DNA from: Lasiodiplodia sp. COLG20
Taxonomy: Eukaryota; Ascomycota; Dothideomycetes; Botryosphaeriales; Botryosphaeriaceae
Direction: 5' to 3'
Length of the DNA stretch: 64,000 bases
Assembly (NCBI GenBank): GCA_009801085.1
Contig: VNWV01000002.1
Coordinates: forward strand, 620,001 to 684,000
The position numbers and the translations under genes are program-made. Numbering within the stretch: the first letter of the stretch is position 1; each line of letters starts with the position of its first letter. The notes under the pieces are model-generated. The model did no database searches. It had not been told where the DNA came from and saw only the letters and a program-made list of their open reading frames with translations. Below, piece by piece: positions 34,269 through 45,510 of the stretch.

Positions 34269-36548
34269 ATGGCCAACCCAACAGAGCGCTACAATCGCGA
34301 GGAGGAGGCAGAGGACGATGAGGAAGAGGCTCTCGATGAGACCGTGCGTTCCACTGATTTCCGCAGCATCGAATGCGCGCTGACAGCCAATGAAGGGCTA
34401 CAAGACCGTCAAAGACGCGGTGCTCTTCGCCATCGACGTGAGCCACTCGATGCTGAAGAAGCCGCCGCCCTCAGACTCGAAGAAAGCCGACCGCGACTCG
34501 CCCACATCCGCCGCCCTCAAATGCGCCTACCAGCTCATGCAGCAGCGCATCATCTCGCACCCCAATGACATGATGGGCGTCTTGCTTTTCGGCACCGAGC
34601 AGTCGAAGTTTCAGGACGGAGCACCAGGCGCTCGCGGAGCACTGCAATATCCACACTGCTATCTTCTGACTGATCTGGATGTTCCCGCCGCGGGCGATGT
34701 GAAACGCTTGCGCAGTCTCGTCGAGGACGAGGAAGAGGCCGAGAAGCTGCTTGTGCCGTCCGAGGAGCCCGTGTCCATGGCCAACGTGCTGTTCTGCGCG
34801 AACCAGATCTTCACTACAAAGGCGCCCAACTTCACGTCAAGGCGACTGTTCCTGGTCACGGACAACGACAATCCGCATGCCAATGACAAGAGCCTCAGGC
34901 AAGCTGCAGCTGTGCGCGCAAAGGACTTGTACGACCTAGGAGTTCTAATCGAGCTCTTTCCTATCGCGCATCCCGACCATGGCTTTGACCGCGCGAAATT
35001 CTTCGACGTAGGCAATTCCCATTGGTCCAAAGTATGCTAATCCTGACGCGCTGTAGGACATTGTCTACCGTCCTTCTCTTACCGACCCCGAAGCCCCCGC
35101 ACCAATCACTGAAGTCGCTCGGACCGCTGAACGGGGCGACGGAATCAGTCTCCTCCAATCGCTCATCTCGAACATCAATTCCAAAGCTGCTCCGCGTCGC
35201 GCCCTATTTTCATTGCCCTTCGAGATTGGCCCAGGACTGAAGATTGGCATCAAGGGATACATTCTGATCAAGCGCCAGGAGAAGGTCCGAAGCTGCTATG
35301 TCTGGATGAATGGAGAAAAGCCTCAGATAGCCATCGGTTCCTCGTCCAAGATTGCAGAAGACACAGCTCGCGAGGTCCAGAAGACGGAGATAAGAAAGGC
35401 ATACAAATTCGGTGGGGAGACCGTCTCTTTCACCGAGGACGAGACCAAGGCTATTCGCTACTTTGGCGACCCTGTCGTCCGCATCATTGGCTTCAAACCT
35501 CTATCAATGCTTCCCGAGTGGGCCAATATGCGCTGCCCAATGTTCATTTACCCCACCGAGGCTGATTTCATCGGCTCCACACGCGTCTTCTCGGCATTGC
35601 AGCAGAACTTGCTGAAGAAGGAGAAGATGGCAATTGCTTGGTTTGTACCACGTCGGAATGCGGTCCCTACCCTTGCGGCTATTATTCCCGGCAAGGAGAG
35701 GCTCGGTGAACGCAACGAACAGATCAGACCGCCCGGATTGTGGGTTATCCCACTACCCTATGTAGACGACATTCGCCAGAACCCAGAAACACCATTAGTC
35801 CGAGCCTCTGACAATCTAACGGACATCATGCGCGACATCGTTCAGAACCTGACTCTTCCCAAGGGCGAGTATGACCCCAGTAGATATCCGAACCCAGCAC
35901 TCCAATGGTTCTACCGGATCCTTCAAGCTATAGCTTTGGAAGACGAGCTCCCGGAGAAGCCTGATGATAAGACCGTCCCGAAGTACCGGCAGATCGACAA
36001 GCGGGTCGGCGACAAAGTCGTCGAGTGGGGCCAGACCTTGGAAGAGGAATTCCGTAACTGGGCCCAATCGTCTCGAAAGCGCCAGCCAGAAGAAGACTCG
36101 AAGCCAACTGTTAAGAAGCAAAAAACGAGCACCGGAGCTGTGCCGGCGAAGACTTCGGATGCGATTGATGATGGAGAGATGAAGTCACGGTATGACAAGG
36201 GAACGATTGCGAAGGTACGTGTTCTCGATGAAAGAGGGCTCCCGGCTCTGCCTTAGAAAAATAACATACGTGGGAAGCTGAAGCTATGGTCCGAACGAGA
36301 ATGTCGAATTTTTAATTCTACATACACGTCAGGACGATAGCTTCAACTACCCACAACATGAACAAAAAAACAAATCCACGCTAGCCATCGGCTGCGAGAG
36401 GGGACTGTATACCCTGAACGATACACTAACGAAATTGCAGCTTACTGTACCTGTCTTGAAAGACTGGGCGCATAGCAAACACATTTCTGTCGCAGGAAAG
36501 AAGGCTGATATCGTGGAGAAAATCGAGGAATACTTTGAGAAGAAATAA
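34269..36548 (+). CDS. KU70: ATP-dependent DNA helicase II subunit Ku70
   Basis: Large subunit of the Ku heterodimer that binds DNA double-strand ends for non-homologous end joining and works at telomeres. Exons 34269-34343, 34396-35007, 35057-36214 and 36441-36548 give 650 aa, a normal length. An acidic N-terminus leads into the von Willebrand-like domain ([43 protein letters not shown]). The beta-barrel contains [40 protein letters not shown] and [17 protein letters not shown] basic linker precedes the SAP domain ([28 protein letters not shown]). The first two introns are 52 and 49 bp. The third is 226 bp, lies at the SAP boundary and is mostly a repeat copy. Its splice sites (GTACGT, CACTAAC, TTGCAG) are sound, so the protein should be intact. 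Confidence 0.95.
36250..36407. mobile_element. Hairpin MITE copy 6, inside the last KU70 intron
   Basis: Similarity to copy 1 begins at CCTTAGAAAAATAACATACG, continues through the palindrome (36271-36353, arms diverged: TATGGTCCGAACG / CGTCAGGACGATAG), and ends CCACGCTAGCCATCGGCTGCGAGAGGGGACTG with TA after it (36408-36409). The left inverted end is missing. Removing it leaves an intron of about 68 bp with donor, branch site and acceptor intact. Confidence 0.85.
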
Positions 36549-37264
36549 GGATGCAGTTGATTGGCCACGACAGCGAGCACAATGACATCGTGCAGGAACG
36601 GAGAGAGTTCCACAAAGGCACGACTTCAACTATGATTGACAAGTGCACAATTAACACGCAACATAAGCTATGCCGAATTAGCTGAAACAGCTCCCGATGC
36701 TGAAGCTCGAAATTCTCTCGTCAGTACCGCACAGGTCGAAGAGGAATTCAAGCTATTCTTGATCCTAGGCGTAAAGGTGACCTACGTCAGATTATTTGCT
36801 GTTCCGGACGGCCCAGTGTAAGAAGTCAGGCTTGATGGCGATGAAAATTAGGGCTTTGATTTCAATTATGTTAGATAGTTTAAGGCCATCGAGAATTCGA
36901 TGCCGTTTATAGTAATAGTAGCTTTTATACGGCTCAGACCTCCGGCCCTCGCCGAACTTCGTAGTAGGCGTAGTAGTAGCAGGCACGCAAGAGCAAAGCA
37001 AGGCAAGGCAAACTCAACACCACGCCAAGAACCACGGGTTTCACGACCTTCTTTCGAGAAGCAAGCTCGTGGAGGGGTGTATTGCAGATATCACGTAGTT
37101 AGCTTAGTCATCGGCTGAGGATGAGGACTCGCTACTTGCGTGACCCTCTCCCTCACCATGAACACGAATCCACACGCATTTCAAGATCACCACCAACTGC
37201 AACAAAATCTAATTCAAAGAATGAAACTGCCGCAAGCCAAATAAACCTCCTGAAATATTACGGC

Positions 37265-37594
37265 CTAACCGGGAAGCTGATGGTAGTAGGTCTTGAAGAA
37301 CTCTTCATTCTTAACGAAAGGGCAGTCAAAGTTCCCGAGGTCGACGAGCTCCATGAAATCGTGTGCACACTCAAAGAAATCCGTGTCGCGCCATGCCAGA
37401 GCTTCTTCCCGGTCGTGATCTGGCTCTTTGGCGAGCCGGCGGCTATAAACGATCGGCGGCTGCAAGCGATGAGCGATTTGGCAGTCGAGTCTCGACGGAA
37501 GATATTCTCCGCACCATAAATCCGCGCTAGACAATAGAAGACGGTCTATATCGTCTCCCAGGAAATTGTCCCCTTCGAGGGATCTATCCATCAC
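37265..37594 (-). pseudogene. Orphan coiled-coil gene, C-terminal fragment
   Basis: The minus strand reads REEALAWRDTDFFECAHDFMELVDLG, which matches EYEAWRSAGFYECARDLVSEIMETV at 45346-45425 on the plus strand. It is the C-terminal part of the same orphan protein. No N-terminal part is attached. The function is unknown. Confidence 0.5.
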
Positions 37595-37670
37595 CTCGAA
37601 CTTCCCTTCTGCCTTTCAATATTTTGGTTCGCATCTCTAAGAGCTTGTTGTAAGTCGAAGAATCTTCCCA

Positions 37671-37985
37671 TCACTTCGAACTTCCAAAGATGCGAGCGTC
37701 ATTTGCCATGGACTTGCGTACATAGCTCTTGGCCTGGACAAGCTCCATGATTTCCGCAATGAAATCGTGTGCACACTCAAAGTACTTCCGCGGGTCGCTG
37801 TGTCGGTGGTGCCTGTAGGTGCCTCCTGCTGTGGGGGTTCTTTGCCGGTGTATGGTCGCGGGGTGAGTTCCTGGTATGCTAGGCATCTTCGTGAGGCCGC
37901 ACTGAAGGCGGTCGATGCAAGACAAGAGCAGAATGGATTTGGGTGCTATCTTACGATTTAGCAAAGCGTATGATGATGAGGAAGG
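37671..37985 (-). pseudogene. Orphan coiled-coil gene, internally deleted copy
   Basis: The N-terminal start (MPSIPGTHPAT) is joined directly to the C-terminal signature KYFECAHDFIAEIMELVQ; the coiled-coil middle is missing. The upstream flank (plus-strand GGTGCTATCTTACGATTTAGCAAAGC) is shared with the copy at 41129-41660, so the repeated unit includes non-coding flank. Confidence 0.55.
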
Positions 37986-38594
37986 AAATAATCACTTAAG
38001 AGCCTGGTATAAAATGCGCGAGCGGATGCGTCAATACAACGAGGCGGGGTGAAGTGGGTGCGCGGAATGAGCTTTTCCGCCCGCTATGCCTTGGACGGCG
38101 TACTCTGGGACGTCGGGCCCTTCCTCTCGTCGCCGCTGGGCCGCCTCCAAGAGGAAATCACCGACAAGGGCGTGTTCATCAACTAGAACCGCCGAGTGGG
38201 ACACGGCTCTGGCCACAGACAAGGAAGGACTTCTTGATCTGGGTAGACTTGGTGGAGGAAGTCTCGCGTCTCTGAAGCTTATAGTTATGACTAGCTGGAG
38301 GTGGTCGATACGACTTAACTTGGTTTGTTGCTCGTGTTCTGCCTTGATCTTGTCGGCTTCGACTTAACACTCCACCTTCATTAGCATAAATGCACGCTGT
38401 GAAGGGAACCTGTTAGAGATACCTTGCAAATTGGAAAACGAATCCCTGTAAAAGCCTCCAGGTCGCACCGGAGCAGGACAGCGAGGGGAGGGTGGGAGGT
38501 GTAGAGATGAAACGAGACGAGGCGGCAAGGGTGTGCACCTGCTAGCATCTGGTGGACGCCTCCCCCCCGCCGTCACTTCCGCACTCTGGAAAAC

Positions 38595-38760
38595 GGATGC
38601 ACGTCCATCCGGAGCGCAAGGGCAAGAACAATGCGCTGCACCGAGGGACCAAGACTCTTCGCTTCGACCTTCTCGGCGCCTACCTCGTCCATGAAGGCAA
38701 CTTTATCCAACGCTCCGCTTGTTACGCCGTCCAAGGCATGGCCTCTGCGCATCCACCTCG
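38595..38760 (+). pseudogene. Argonaute N-domain-like fragment, copy 1
   Basis: It reads HPERKGKNNALHRGTKTLRFDLLGAYL. This matches the better copy at 41775-41935 (RPERKGKNKHRFSIRCTKTL then RFDLLGAYLAGK). The pattern, a basic strand followed by LxxL-AYL-GK, resembles the ArgoN domain of fungal Argonautes. No PAZ or Piwi part is nearby. Confidence 0.4.
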
Positions 38761-38937
38761 CCTCACCTCATTGTGTTGACGCAACTGGCTGCTCTTGGAC
38801 TGGATTCTTGGGTAATTATGTTCTTCCTTGCCCTACCTATATTACAGGCTTTGCTAACTTGTAAGGCATACCGCACCGAAAACCATCCTGCGCTTGTCTT
38901 GCATCGAACGCCTTCTAGTGCAGCTTCACGAAGATGC

Positions 38938-39750
38938 CCAGCATGCCAGGAACTTATCCCGCAATCATGTCTACCGAAAAAGGACCTCAAAGACAGGAGA
39001 AGCCTACAGACACCACCAAAACCGACCAAGAGGCTGCCCGTCTTGACAAGCTTTGGAACGAAGTCCCTTATAATGACCCGCAGAGCTGAAGGCCGGTGTC
39101 CTTGCGATTATCCGGTAGCTGAAGATAGAGCATGAAGTCGACAAAATCGAGTCAGAGTACGATCATCAAAGCAAGTTGACTCGTATCGACCACCTCGAAC
39201 TACCTGCAGGCCTGCGAGGACGAGGCCATGCGCCTCGTGCCCGCCCAGGCCACCGGCAGCCCGCGCGAGAGCAGGCGCGACGAGAACGTCTTGGGTTACC
39301 GCGTGCCCGCCGGCACGACTGTGTTCCCTACGACACAGAGAGTGTATCATGACGAGAGCGTGTGGCCTGATGCGAAGGAGTAGTCTTGAGCCTAAAGGAA
39401 GAGATTCACGAAAAGGATGTTTCCATCTCGAAGATCCAGCTAGAGAAAGAGAGTTCAGTGACGCTTCGCGATTACGAGATTAAGAACATGAAGAAAGGTT
39501 ACCAGGAAGCAATTCAAGGCTATATTCGGAGAGAGAGGGAGTTGGAGGCGGACAAGGCAGCGGCGCTGCAAGACAAGAAGAGGCCGAAGAGTTACGCTCG
39601 AAGTGCAACGACCTGCAACAAAAGATTACCAGGAAGCAATTCAAGGCTATATTCGGAGTGAGGGGGAGTTGGAGGCGGACAAGGAGCAGCTACAGCACGC
39701 AAGATCTGAGCAAGAGAGGCACGCATTCATTGGAGATCTATCTAAAATTA
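38938..39750 (+). pseudogene. Orphan coiled-coil gene, copy interrupted by a P450 piece
   Basis: It starts MPSMPGTYPAIMSTEKGPQR, continues DKLWNEVPYNDPQ, then has a frameshift and a stop (AIIR*LKIEHEVDK) and reaches LTRIDHLE at about 39189. After the P450 segment the coiled coil resumes (LKEEIHEKDVSISKIQLEKE; YQEAIQGYIRRERELEADKAAALQDKK, the latter repeated in short form at 39630-39690). It is plainly non-functional. Confidence 0.6.
39189..39382 (+). pseudogene. Cytochrome P450 K-helix fragment inside the coiled-coil relic
   Basis: One open frame reads YLQACEDEAMRLVPAQATG (ExxR helix EAMR), then GYRVPAGTTVFPTTQRVYHD and VWPDAKE, the P450 stretch leading to the PERW motif, which is missing. 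It is clearly richer in G+C than its surroundings. It is not derived from the P450 at 5082-6703, whose corresponding sequence is quite different ([20 protein letters not shown]). Confidence 0.7.
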
Positions 39751-39784
39751 ATCCTCCATGGCGCAGTCGCCAGTGTCAGTGTTA

Positions 39785-40154
<370 letters not shown>

Positions 40155-40384
40155 TGACAAGCATTTTAAGAAAGATTCAATCGAGCGAAAATGTGAAGTT
40201 TTACGGTGGAGAATGCAGCTTTGTTTTGGGGATGGGGTATGATTTGAATGATTATGTGACTTACGGCGGTAGGAGCGTCCGCGTCGTCGCCGTCGTCGCC
40301 GTAGCCCGAACGAGGAGCGACAGATAGGAAAGACGAAATGAGGGATGATTGCACGAACGAGGGAGAGTTTTTTCATTCAACTAT

Positions 40385-40441
40385 CTAGATCTCCTCGTCC
40401 ATCTCCACATCGCTCTCAGGGAGAGGCACCTTGGCGGTTGA
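40385..40441 (-). pseudogene. Possible foreign C-terminal fragment beside the PFS2 piece
   Basis: The minus strand reads TAKVPLPESDVEMDEEI and a stop, an acidic tail of the kind that ends real fungal proteins. It abuts the PFS2 segment but is in another frame. The source gene is not recognised. Confidence 0.25.
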
Positions 40442-40581
40442 GATCACCTCGGCTTCCTATACCGCCCTGGCCTCATCTGCTCATTTAAGCTCTCCTTCTG
40501 ACTAGGTAAAGGTTCCCTCTTCCTCACACCATTACCGTCCCCACCAGCTCCGGGAACACCTTGTGGAGCCTGGCCCGGCTG
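40442..40581 (-). pseudogene. Second copy of the PFS2 3' end
   Basis: 140 bp match PFS2 14055-14191 at about 96 percent: the last 43 or so codons including the stop ([14 protein letters not shown] then [24 protein letters not shown]). I count five substitutions and one 3-bp in-frame insertion (GGDGNGV against GGDNGV). Four of the five substitutions are synonymous; the fifth changes Gln to Pro. Similarity stops abruptly at both ends. Confidence 0.85.
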
Positions 40582-41128
40582 AGCGACGAAGCTAGCGAAA
40601 TTGGGGTGAGATCTTGCGGTGCGCGATGGTATCCTTGGTTTGGTAGGGAAGATCACCAAGAATGCCAGCAGCCCCCCCAGGCCGACTGTGCGTGAGGCAC
40701 TGCTATGTGGCCGTCCGAGGCCCTAACCTTCTGCACCATCATGTCCGAGTCCTTGAGCTGGAACTGCTTCCCCTTCCATGATCACGGGCGAGCCCTTAGT
40801 CTTCTATGCGACTGCTTTCTGCCTCTCAAGTCGAGTAGGCGGATACCAAAGCTTCTGAGCACAGCTGTCGAGCCGACCGTAACAGCAACCTTTCGTAGCA
40901 AGCGGAGCGTTAGATACGGCGGTTGGAAAGAACAACCGTCGAGTAGGTTGGTAGGCGAGCATTTGACTGCGAAGGGCTGTTGCGAGGTCGAGGACAATGA
41001 GTTTCACCTGTAGTGCGCTAGCATTGGTCAAAAAGTGACGAAAGAGGAAATCTCCGACAAGGGCGTGCCCACAAACTTCACGGCTGACGTCAGTCATCTT
41101 CCGAAGCGACCATGCGATATTTTTGCCG

Positions 41129-41660
41129 TTAAAGAGCCAGCCCCTGTCGAGTTTGGTTTGGACGGCGTAGCAAGCGGAGTATTGGATACGGCGATTGGAA
41201 AGCATAGCTGTCGAGGAGATTGGTGGGCGAGCATTCAGTGACAAATGGAGTGTGGCAAGGGATCGAATGTTTGGGTGCGGCGGCAGAAGACGGCAGGAGC
41301 ACCTTCCGTCGCGCTGCACGTCTGCATGCGAAGAGACGTCCTTTCCTCCAGCTATCTTCAACAACATCATCGACAAGATTGCCGAGGTAACGAGGTCCCC
41401 ACACGATACGAGCCAACGTGGTTTGTTTCTCGTGTTCTGCCTTGATCTTTTTGACCTCGGCTTCGTGCTCAACTTTCAGCTGTCGGATGATCGCAAGGAC
41501 GCCGTCTTTTATCGCCTGCGGGTTATTGTGCGGGACTTCGTTCCAAAGCTTCTCAAGGGCAGACTCTTGGTCGGTTTTGGTGGTGTCTGTAGGTTCCTGT
41601 CTTTGAGGTCCTTTGTCTGTAGACATGGTTGCAGGATGAGTTCCTGGTATGCTAGGCATT
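41129..41660 (-). pseudogene. Orphan coiled-coil gene, longest N-terminal copy
   Basis: The best-preserved N-terminal half starts MPSIPGTHPATMSTDKGPQR, then KLWNEVPHNNPQAIKDGVLA, IIRQLKVEHEAEVKKIKAEH and EKQTTLARI, after which it departs into unrelated sequence. Predicted features are a polar N-terminus and a heptad-like charged helix. I do not recognise a family. An Argonaute-N-like fragment lies directly upstream in the same orientation, as at 38595-38938. Confidence 0.55.
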
Positions 41661-41774
41661 TTCGTAAAGTCGCACTAAGGGTGTTCGATGCAAGGTAAGC
41701 GCAGAATGGATTTCGGCGCTATCTTACGAGTCAGCAAAGCCTATGATATAGGTGTGGTGAGGAAGAACACGTAT

Positions 41775-41935
41775 TCAGTAATCTCGTTGGCATAGTCAGT
41801 CTTGCCAGCGAGGTAGGCGCCGAGAAGGTCGAAGCGGAGAGTCTTGGTACAGCGTATGGAGAACCGGTGCTTGTTCTTGCCCTTGCGCTCTGGACGGACG
41901 TCGCGACCATCAAGGTTGACGTCTTTAGGGTTTTA
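41775..41935 (-). pseudogene. Argonaute N-domain-like fragment, copy 2
   Basis: It reads NVNLDGRDVRPERKGKNKHR, FSIRCTKTLRFDLLGAYLAG, KTDYANEITEYV and then loses similarity at a GTGTTC that could be an old splice donor. Alignment with AGO N domains (…KVSIK…LxALxxxLSG…) is plausible but made from memory of the fold pattern. Confidence 0.45.
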
Positions 41936-43479
41936 GTAGCCCCCAAGGCGGACTGTGCGTCGGGCGCTGTCGTCCTTGGTCTGCATCGGGTGTCGAAGTA
42001 TAGAGTTTGCTTTGCGGTTTAGCGCGAGGAAAGGCGGACTGCACGTCGGGCGTGGCCATGCTGACGCATTGCGGCAAGGTGGGTGTGTGATGGTATCCTA
42101 AGTCTGGTCGGAAGATCACCAGGAGTTTCAGCAGCCTCCAAGGCGGGCTGCACCGAGGGCCTGGCCATGTTGACGCATAGGATATGCCTCGAGGGTTTGG
42201 TGTGAGGGCGATGAGTTGCGTTGGCAGTTCTATGGGATTAGTCGACGAGGAAGGAGACCATTGTGATGAGGCCTGCTGAGGAAGGGGAAGTGAGCTGAGA
42301 TCATGCGGGCATTCGCGAGCACGCCGGTGTCTTCGATTTGGTGAAGGCATCCAGGCATGCAAGCAGCCTCTGGGGAAGACTATAGATGGTGCGTCCTTTT
42401 TCGGTCGCTAAACTGCCTCAGGCCTTTTCGGATAGAGTTTGTCGCGGGGTCCTGCGCAAGGACGACGTGTTACGACCGCCGTCGGGTGAGGGCGGTCGAA
42501 GAGTGGAGTGCCAGGCGGGGAGCTGTACGACCCTGTGACATTGAAGCCAAAGGAGTGGAGAGCCATCACCTTCTCGAAAACGTAGATGGAGAGGAGCCTG
42601 GACGGCATTTGCAACGGGACCAGATGCCCTTGGCTGACAGCCGGGAAACCCCGGTACACATCATGTAATGAGAGTATAACAAAGGCGGCAAGTGGAATTG
42701 GATGTTCGAGACGCAGTTTGTGACAATAGCCGCAAACCTTGGGGATGATCTTTGTTATGACCTCAGCTCAACTTCCGGCATATCTTCAGGTACGATGTCT
42801 GAGGCATTTCGCGTCGGCATGCGGGAGGCCGTGATTGCTGCGGCGTGAGAGCGGTGGCTCCAACACGACAGATCGCAAGGAGTCGTGTAGTGGCTCCAGT
42901 GTGCAGCAGGTGATGCCCGCATGTTGACACCTGCGTATTCCTGCACCAACCCTCCATCCCTCAAACACATCCATCAGCATTAGGACCCGCACGACTTCGC
43001 TTATGTTCACCCTCCGAGAAATCCACACCTCCGAATGCGTTCCAACGGTGGTGGCGTGGAAACATCGTCGTTGGCTGCTCCGATGGACGGCTGCACGCAC
43101 AGGCCTGCTCTGCAGGATGTCTGCCAGAGGTCTGACGGTCCCAGGTATATGCGAAGTGGGTGTGTATGTTATGAATCGGACTTTCTGTTGGTTGGCATCA
43201 TGGTCATGTCCTTCCAGGTCAGATCGTACGCGTGCTGGCTGGCGCAGACAAAGGCATCGATCCTCGCCATGAACATGGTCAAGATCGCGATGCCAACGTG
43301 TGGTCGATGGTGGGCGAGACACAAGCGAGATTATGGGGAGGGCTCCCATTATGTCCGGGTGGAGTACCTCATCGACATCCTCGAATCTGGGCTGCTCATC
43401 ATGACCACCGCGTCCAAAATTACCGCGATGTACCTGACCTGCATCTCCATCTGGTTCGGCCTCGGTTCTGCACAATCGC

Positions 43480-44230
43480 GAGATTACAATGACCCGCAGA
43501 CGCTGAAGGCCGGTGTCCTTGCGATCATCCGATGCCTAGCATGCCAGGAACTCACCACGCAACCATGTCGACCGACAAAGGACAGGAGGCACCTACAGGC
43601 ACCACCAACACCGACCACGAGGCTGTCCTTCTCGATGAGCCCTGGAATGAAGTCCCTCACAATGCCCCGCAGACGCTGAAGGCCGGTGTCGGCAGCTAAA
43701 AGCTGAGCACAAAGCCAATGTCAACAAGATTGAGGCAGAACACGATCATCAAACCACGTTGGCTCGTATCGACCATCTTGAGCTGGTGATTGGCTTGAAA
43801 GGAGACGTTTAGAAAAAGGAAGCTGTCAACGCAGAGGCGCAGCTGGGACGCTTCGCGATTACGAGATTGAAGCCCCGAAGAAGGAAGCGATTCAAGGCTA
43901 CATTCGAAGAGAGAGGAAGTTAGAGGCGGACAAGGCAGCGGCGCTGCAAGACAAGAAGATGGCTTCAAACCTACAGCAGAACAGCATTGCGGAATCCAGG
44001 AGTTACGCTCGAAGTGCAACGACCTGCAACAAGCTCTTAGAGATGCGAACCAAAAGATTGAAAGGCAGAAGGCCCATATCGCCAACATTGAACAAAAGCG
44101 TGGCGAGGAAAAGGAGCAGCTACAGACAATTTCTTGGACGACGACAAGATCTTGAAAAGATGTTGCCATCTCGAAGGTCCAGCTGGAGAAAAAGAGCTCA
44201 GTGACGGTTTGCGAGGAGCCTGACTGAAAG
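43480..44230 (+). pseudogene. Orphan coiled-coil gene, tandem copy
   Basis: A partial copy (YNDPQTLKAGVLAIIR) runs straight into a new start (MPGTHHATMSTDKGQEAPTG), then PWNEVPHNAPQTLKAGV with a frameshift. A second frame follows with EAEHDHQTTLARIDHLELVI and a stop after GLKGDV. The coiled coil then reads EAIQGYIRRERKLEADKAAA, CNDLQQALRDANQKIERQKA, HIANIEQKRGEEKEQLQ. There are several frame changes. Confidence 0.6.
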
Positions 44231-44479
44231 AAGCCGCCCTCCAGAACCCTGAACGTCGGCCTACCTGCATTTGAACAGCTTGTTCTTACATTCTGTGGCG
44301 CATGTCCAGAAACCCGCTGCACGCCCTGGAACTGGTACCCGCCAAATGATGAACACGGCCATCTGCAGAAGTAGTTCGTTATGTTTGTATTTTGGCTGGG
44401 TCCCACTGCTTGTGCAAGACCCCGTTTTTCTTGGCGATGCGGCTGAAGCAGTATGTCACCATGTAGTCTGCTTCCTTCT

Positions 44480-45510
44480 CCGAGAGATTGAGTATGTCCA
44501 CCAACAAAGGACCTCAAAAACAGGAGGCACCTACAGACGCTATGCGGCTGGGCTGGTGCGCTAAAGCTGAGGAGCACCGAATACCCCCTTGACGATCGTG
44601 CCTGCCAACAACGCCAACAACGCCACCGACAAAGGACCTCAAAGACACGAGGCACCTACACGCCACCAACATCGACCAAGAGGCTGCCCTTCTCGATGAG
44701 TTCACCACGCAACCATGTCCACCGACAAAGGACCTCACGAGGCACCGACCACGAGGCTGCCATTCTCAATGGGTTCTGGAGTGAAGACCCTCACAATGAC
44801 GCGCAGACGCTAAAGGACGGTGTCCTTACGATTATCCGGCAGCTGAAGAGGGAGCATGAAGTCGAAGTCGACAATCAAGGCAGAGCACGATCACGCGGTT
44901 CTGCCACGACGGCCAAATTCCGGAGGTGATGAGCATTGGCACACGAAAGGATGGCAGAAGCGCTGCAAGGCAAGCAGATGGCTTCGGACCTACAGCACCA
45001 CAGCCTTGAGGAATCCAAGACGCTCAGGAAAGAGGCCGAAGAACTACGCTCCCTCCAACAAGCTCTTAGAGATACGAACTCCCAGCTCCTCGACATCGAA
45101 AAAAAAGCGTAACGAGGAAAAAGCACTACTGCTGGACGCCGAGAGCTCTTTAGAGAGTATGGAACCAATAGACGACTTCCTAGAGCAGCGCGATTTCCTG
45201 TCGGAATCCGACACTCATCGTCCCCGGAACGGGCAATCCGCGCGGCCGCCTACGGTGCGTTCAACACCCTAGAGTCAAGTCCGACCACGGCCGGTTCCCT
45301 CATCAATAGCAGTCGTCAACTAGTCAAGCTGGTAAAGTAGGATAGAGAAGAGTATGAGGCTTGGCGCAGCGCGGGCTTCTATGAATGTGCACGCGACCTC
45401 GTTTCTGAAATCATGGAGACCGTCCAGAACAGTAACCGTGTACGCAAGGTTATGGAAAAGGACGAGAGCTATGGCGAGGAAAAGGAGCAGCTACATGTGC
45501 GATGCAGTTG
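44480..45510 (+). pseudogene. Orphan coiled-coil gene, three start fragments and a long C-terminal part
   Basis: Three starts (about 44491, 44630 and 44715; MSTNKGPQKQEAPTD, TDKGPQRHEAPT, MSTDKGPHEAP) precede a body reading QGKQMASDLQHHSLEESKTL, RKEAEELRSLQQALRDTNSQ, then NEEKALLLDAESSLESMEPI and FLEQRDFLSES. The C-terminal signature EEYEAWRSAGFYECARDLVS ends it. Frames change at least three times. Confidence 0.6.

Noticed and set aside
37090..37125. Solo terminus of the MITE family (TTAGTCATCGGCTGAGGATG)
   Set aside because: It resembles the right end, but no core or second end is near; similarity over about 20 bp may be chance.
42786..43679. Overlapping ORFs on both strands with hydrophobic stretches
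   Set aside because: Neither frame matches a family I know, frames are broken, and the segment lies in the fragment mosaic, so no gene is called.
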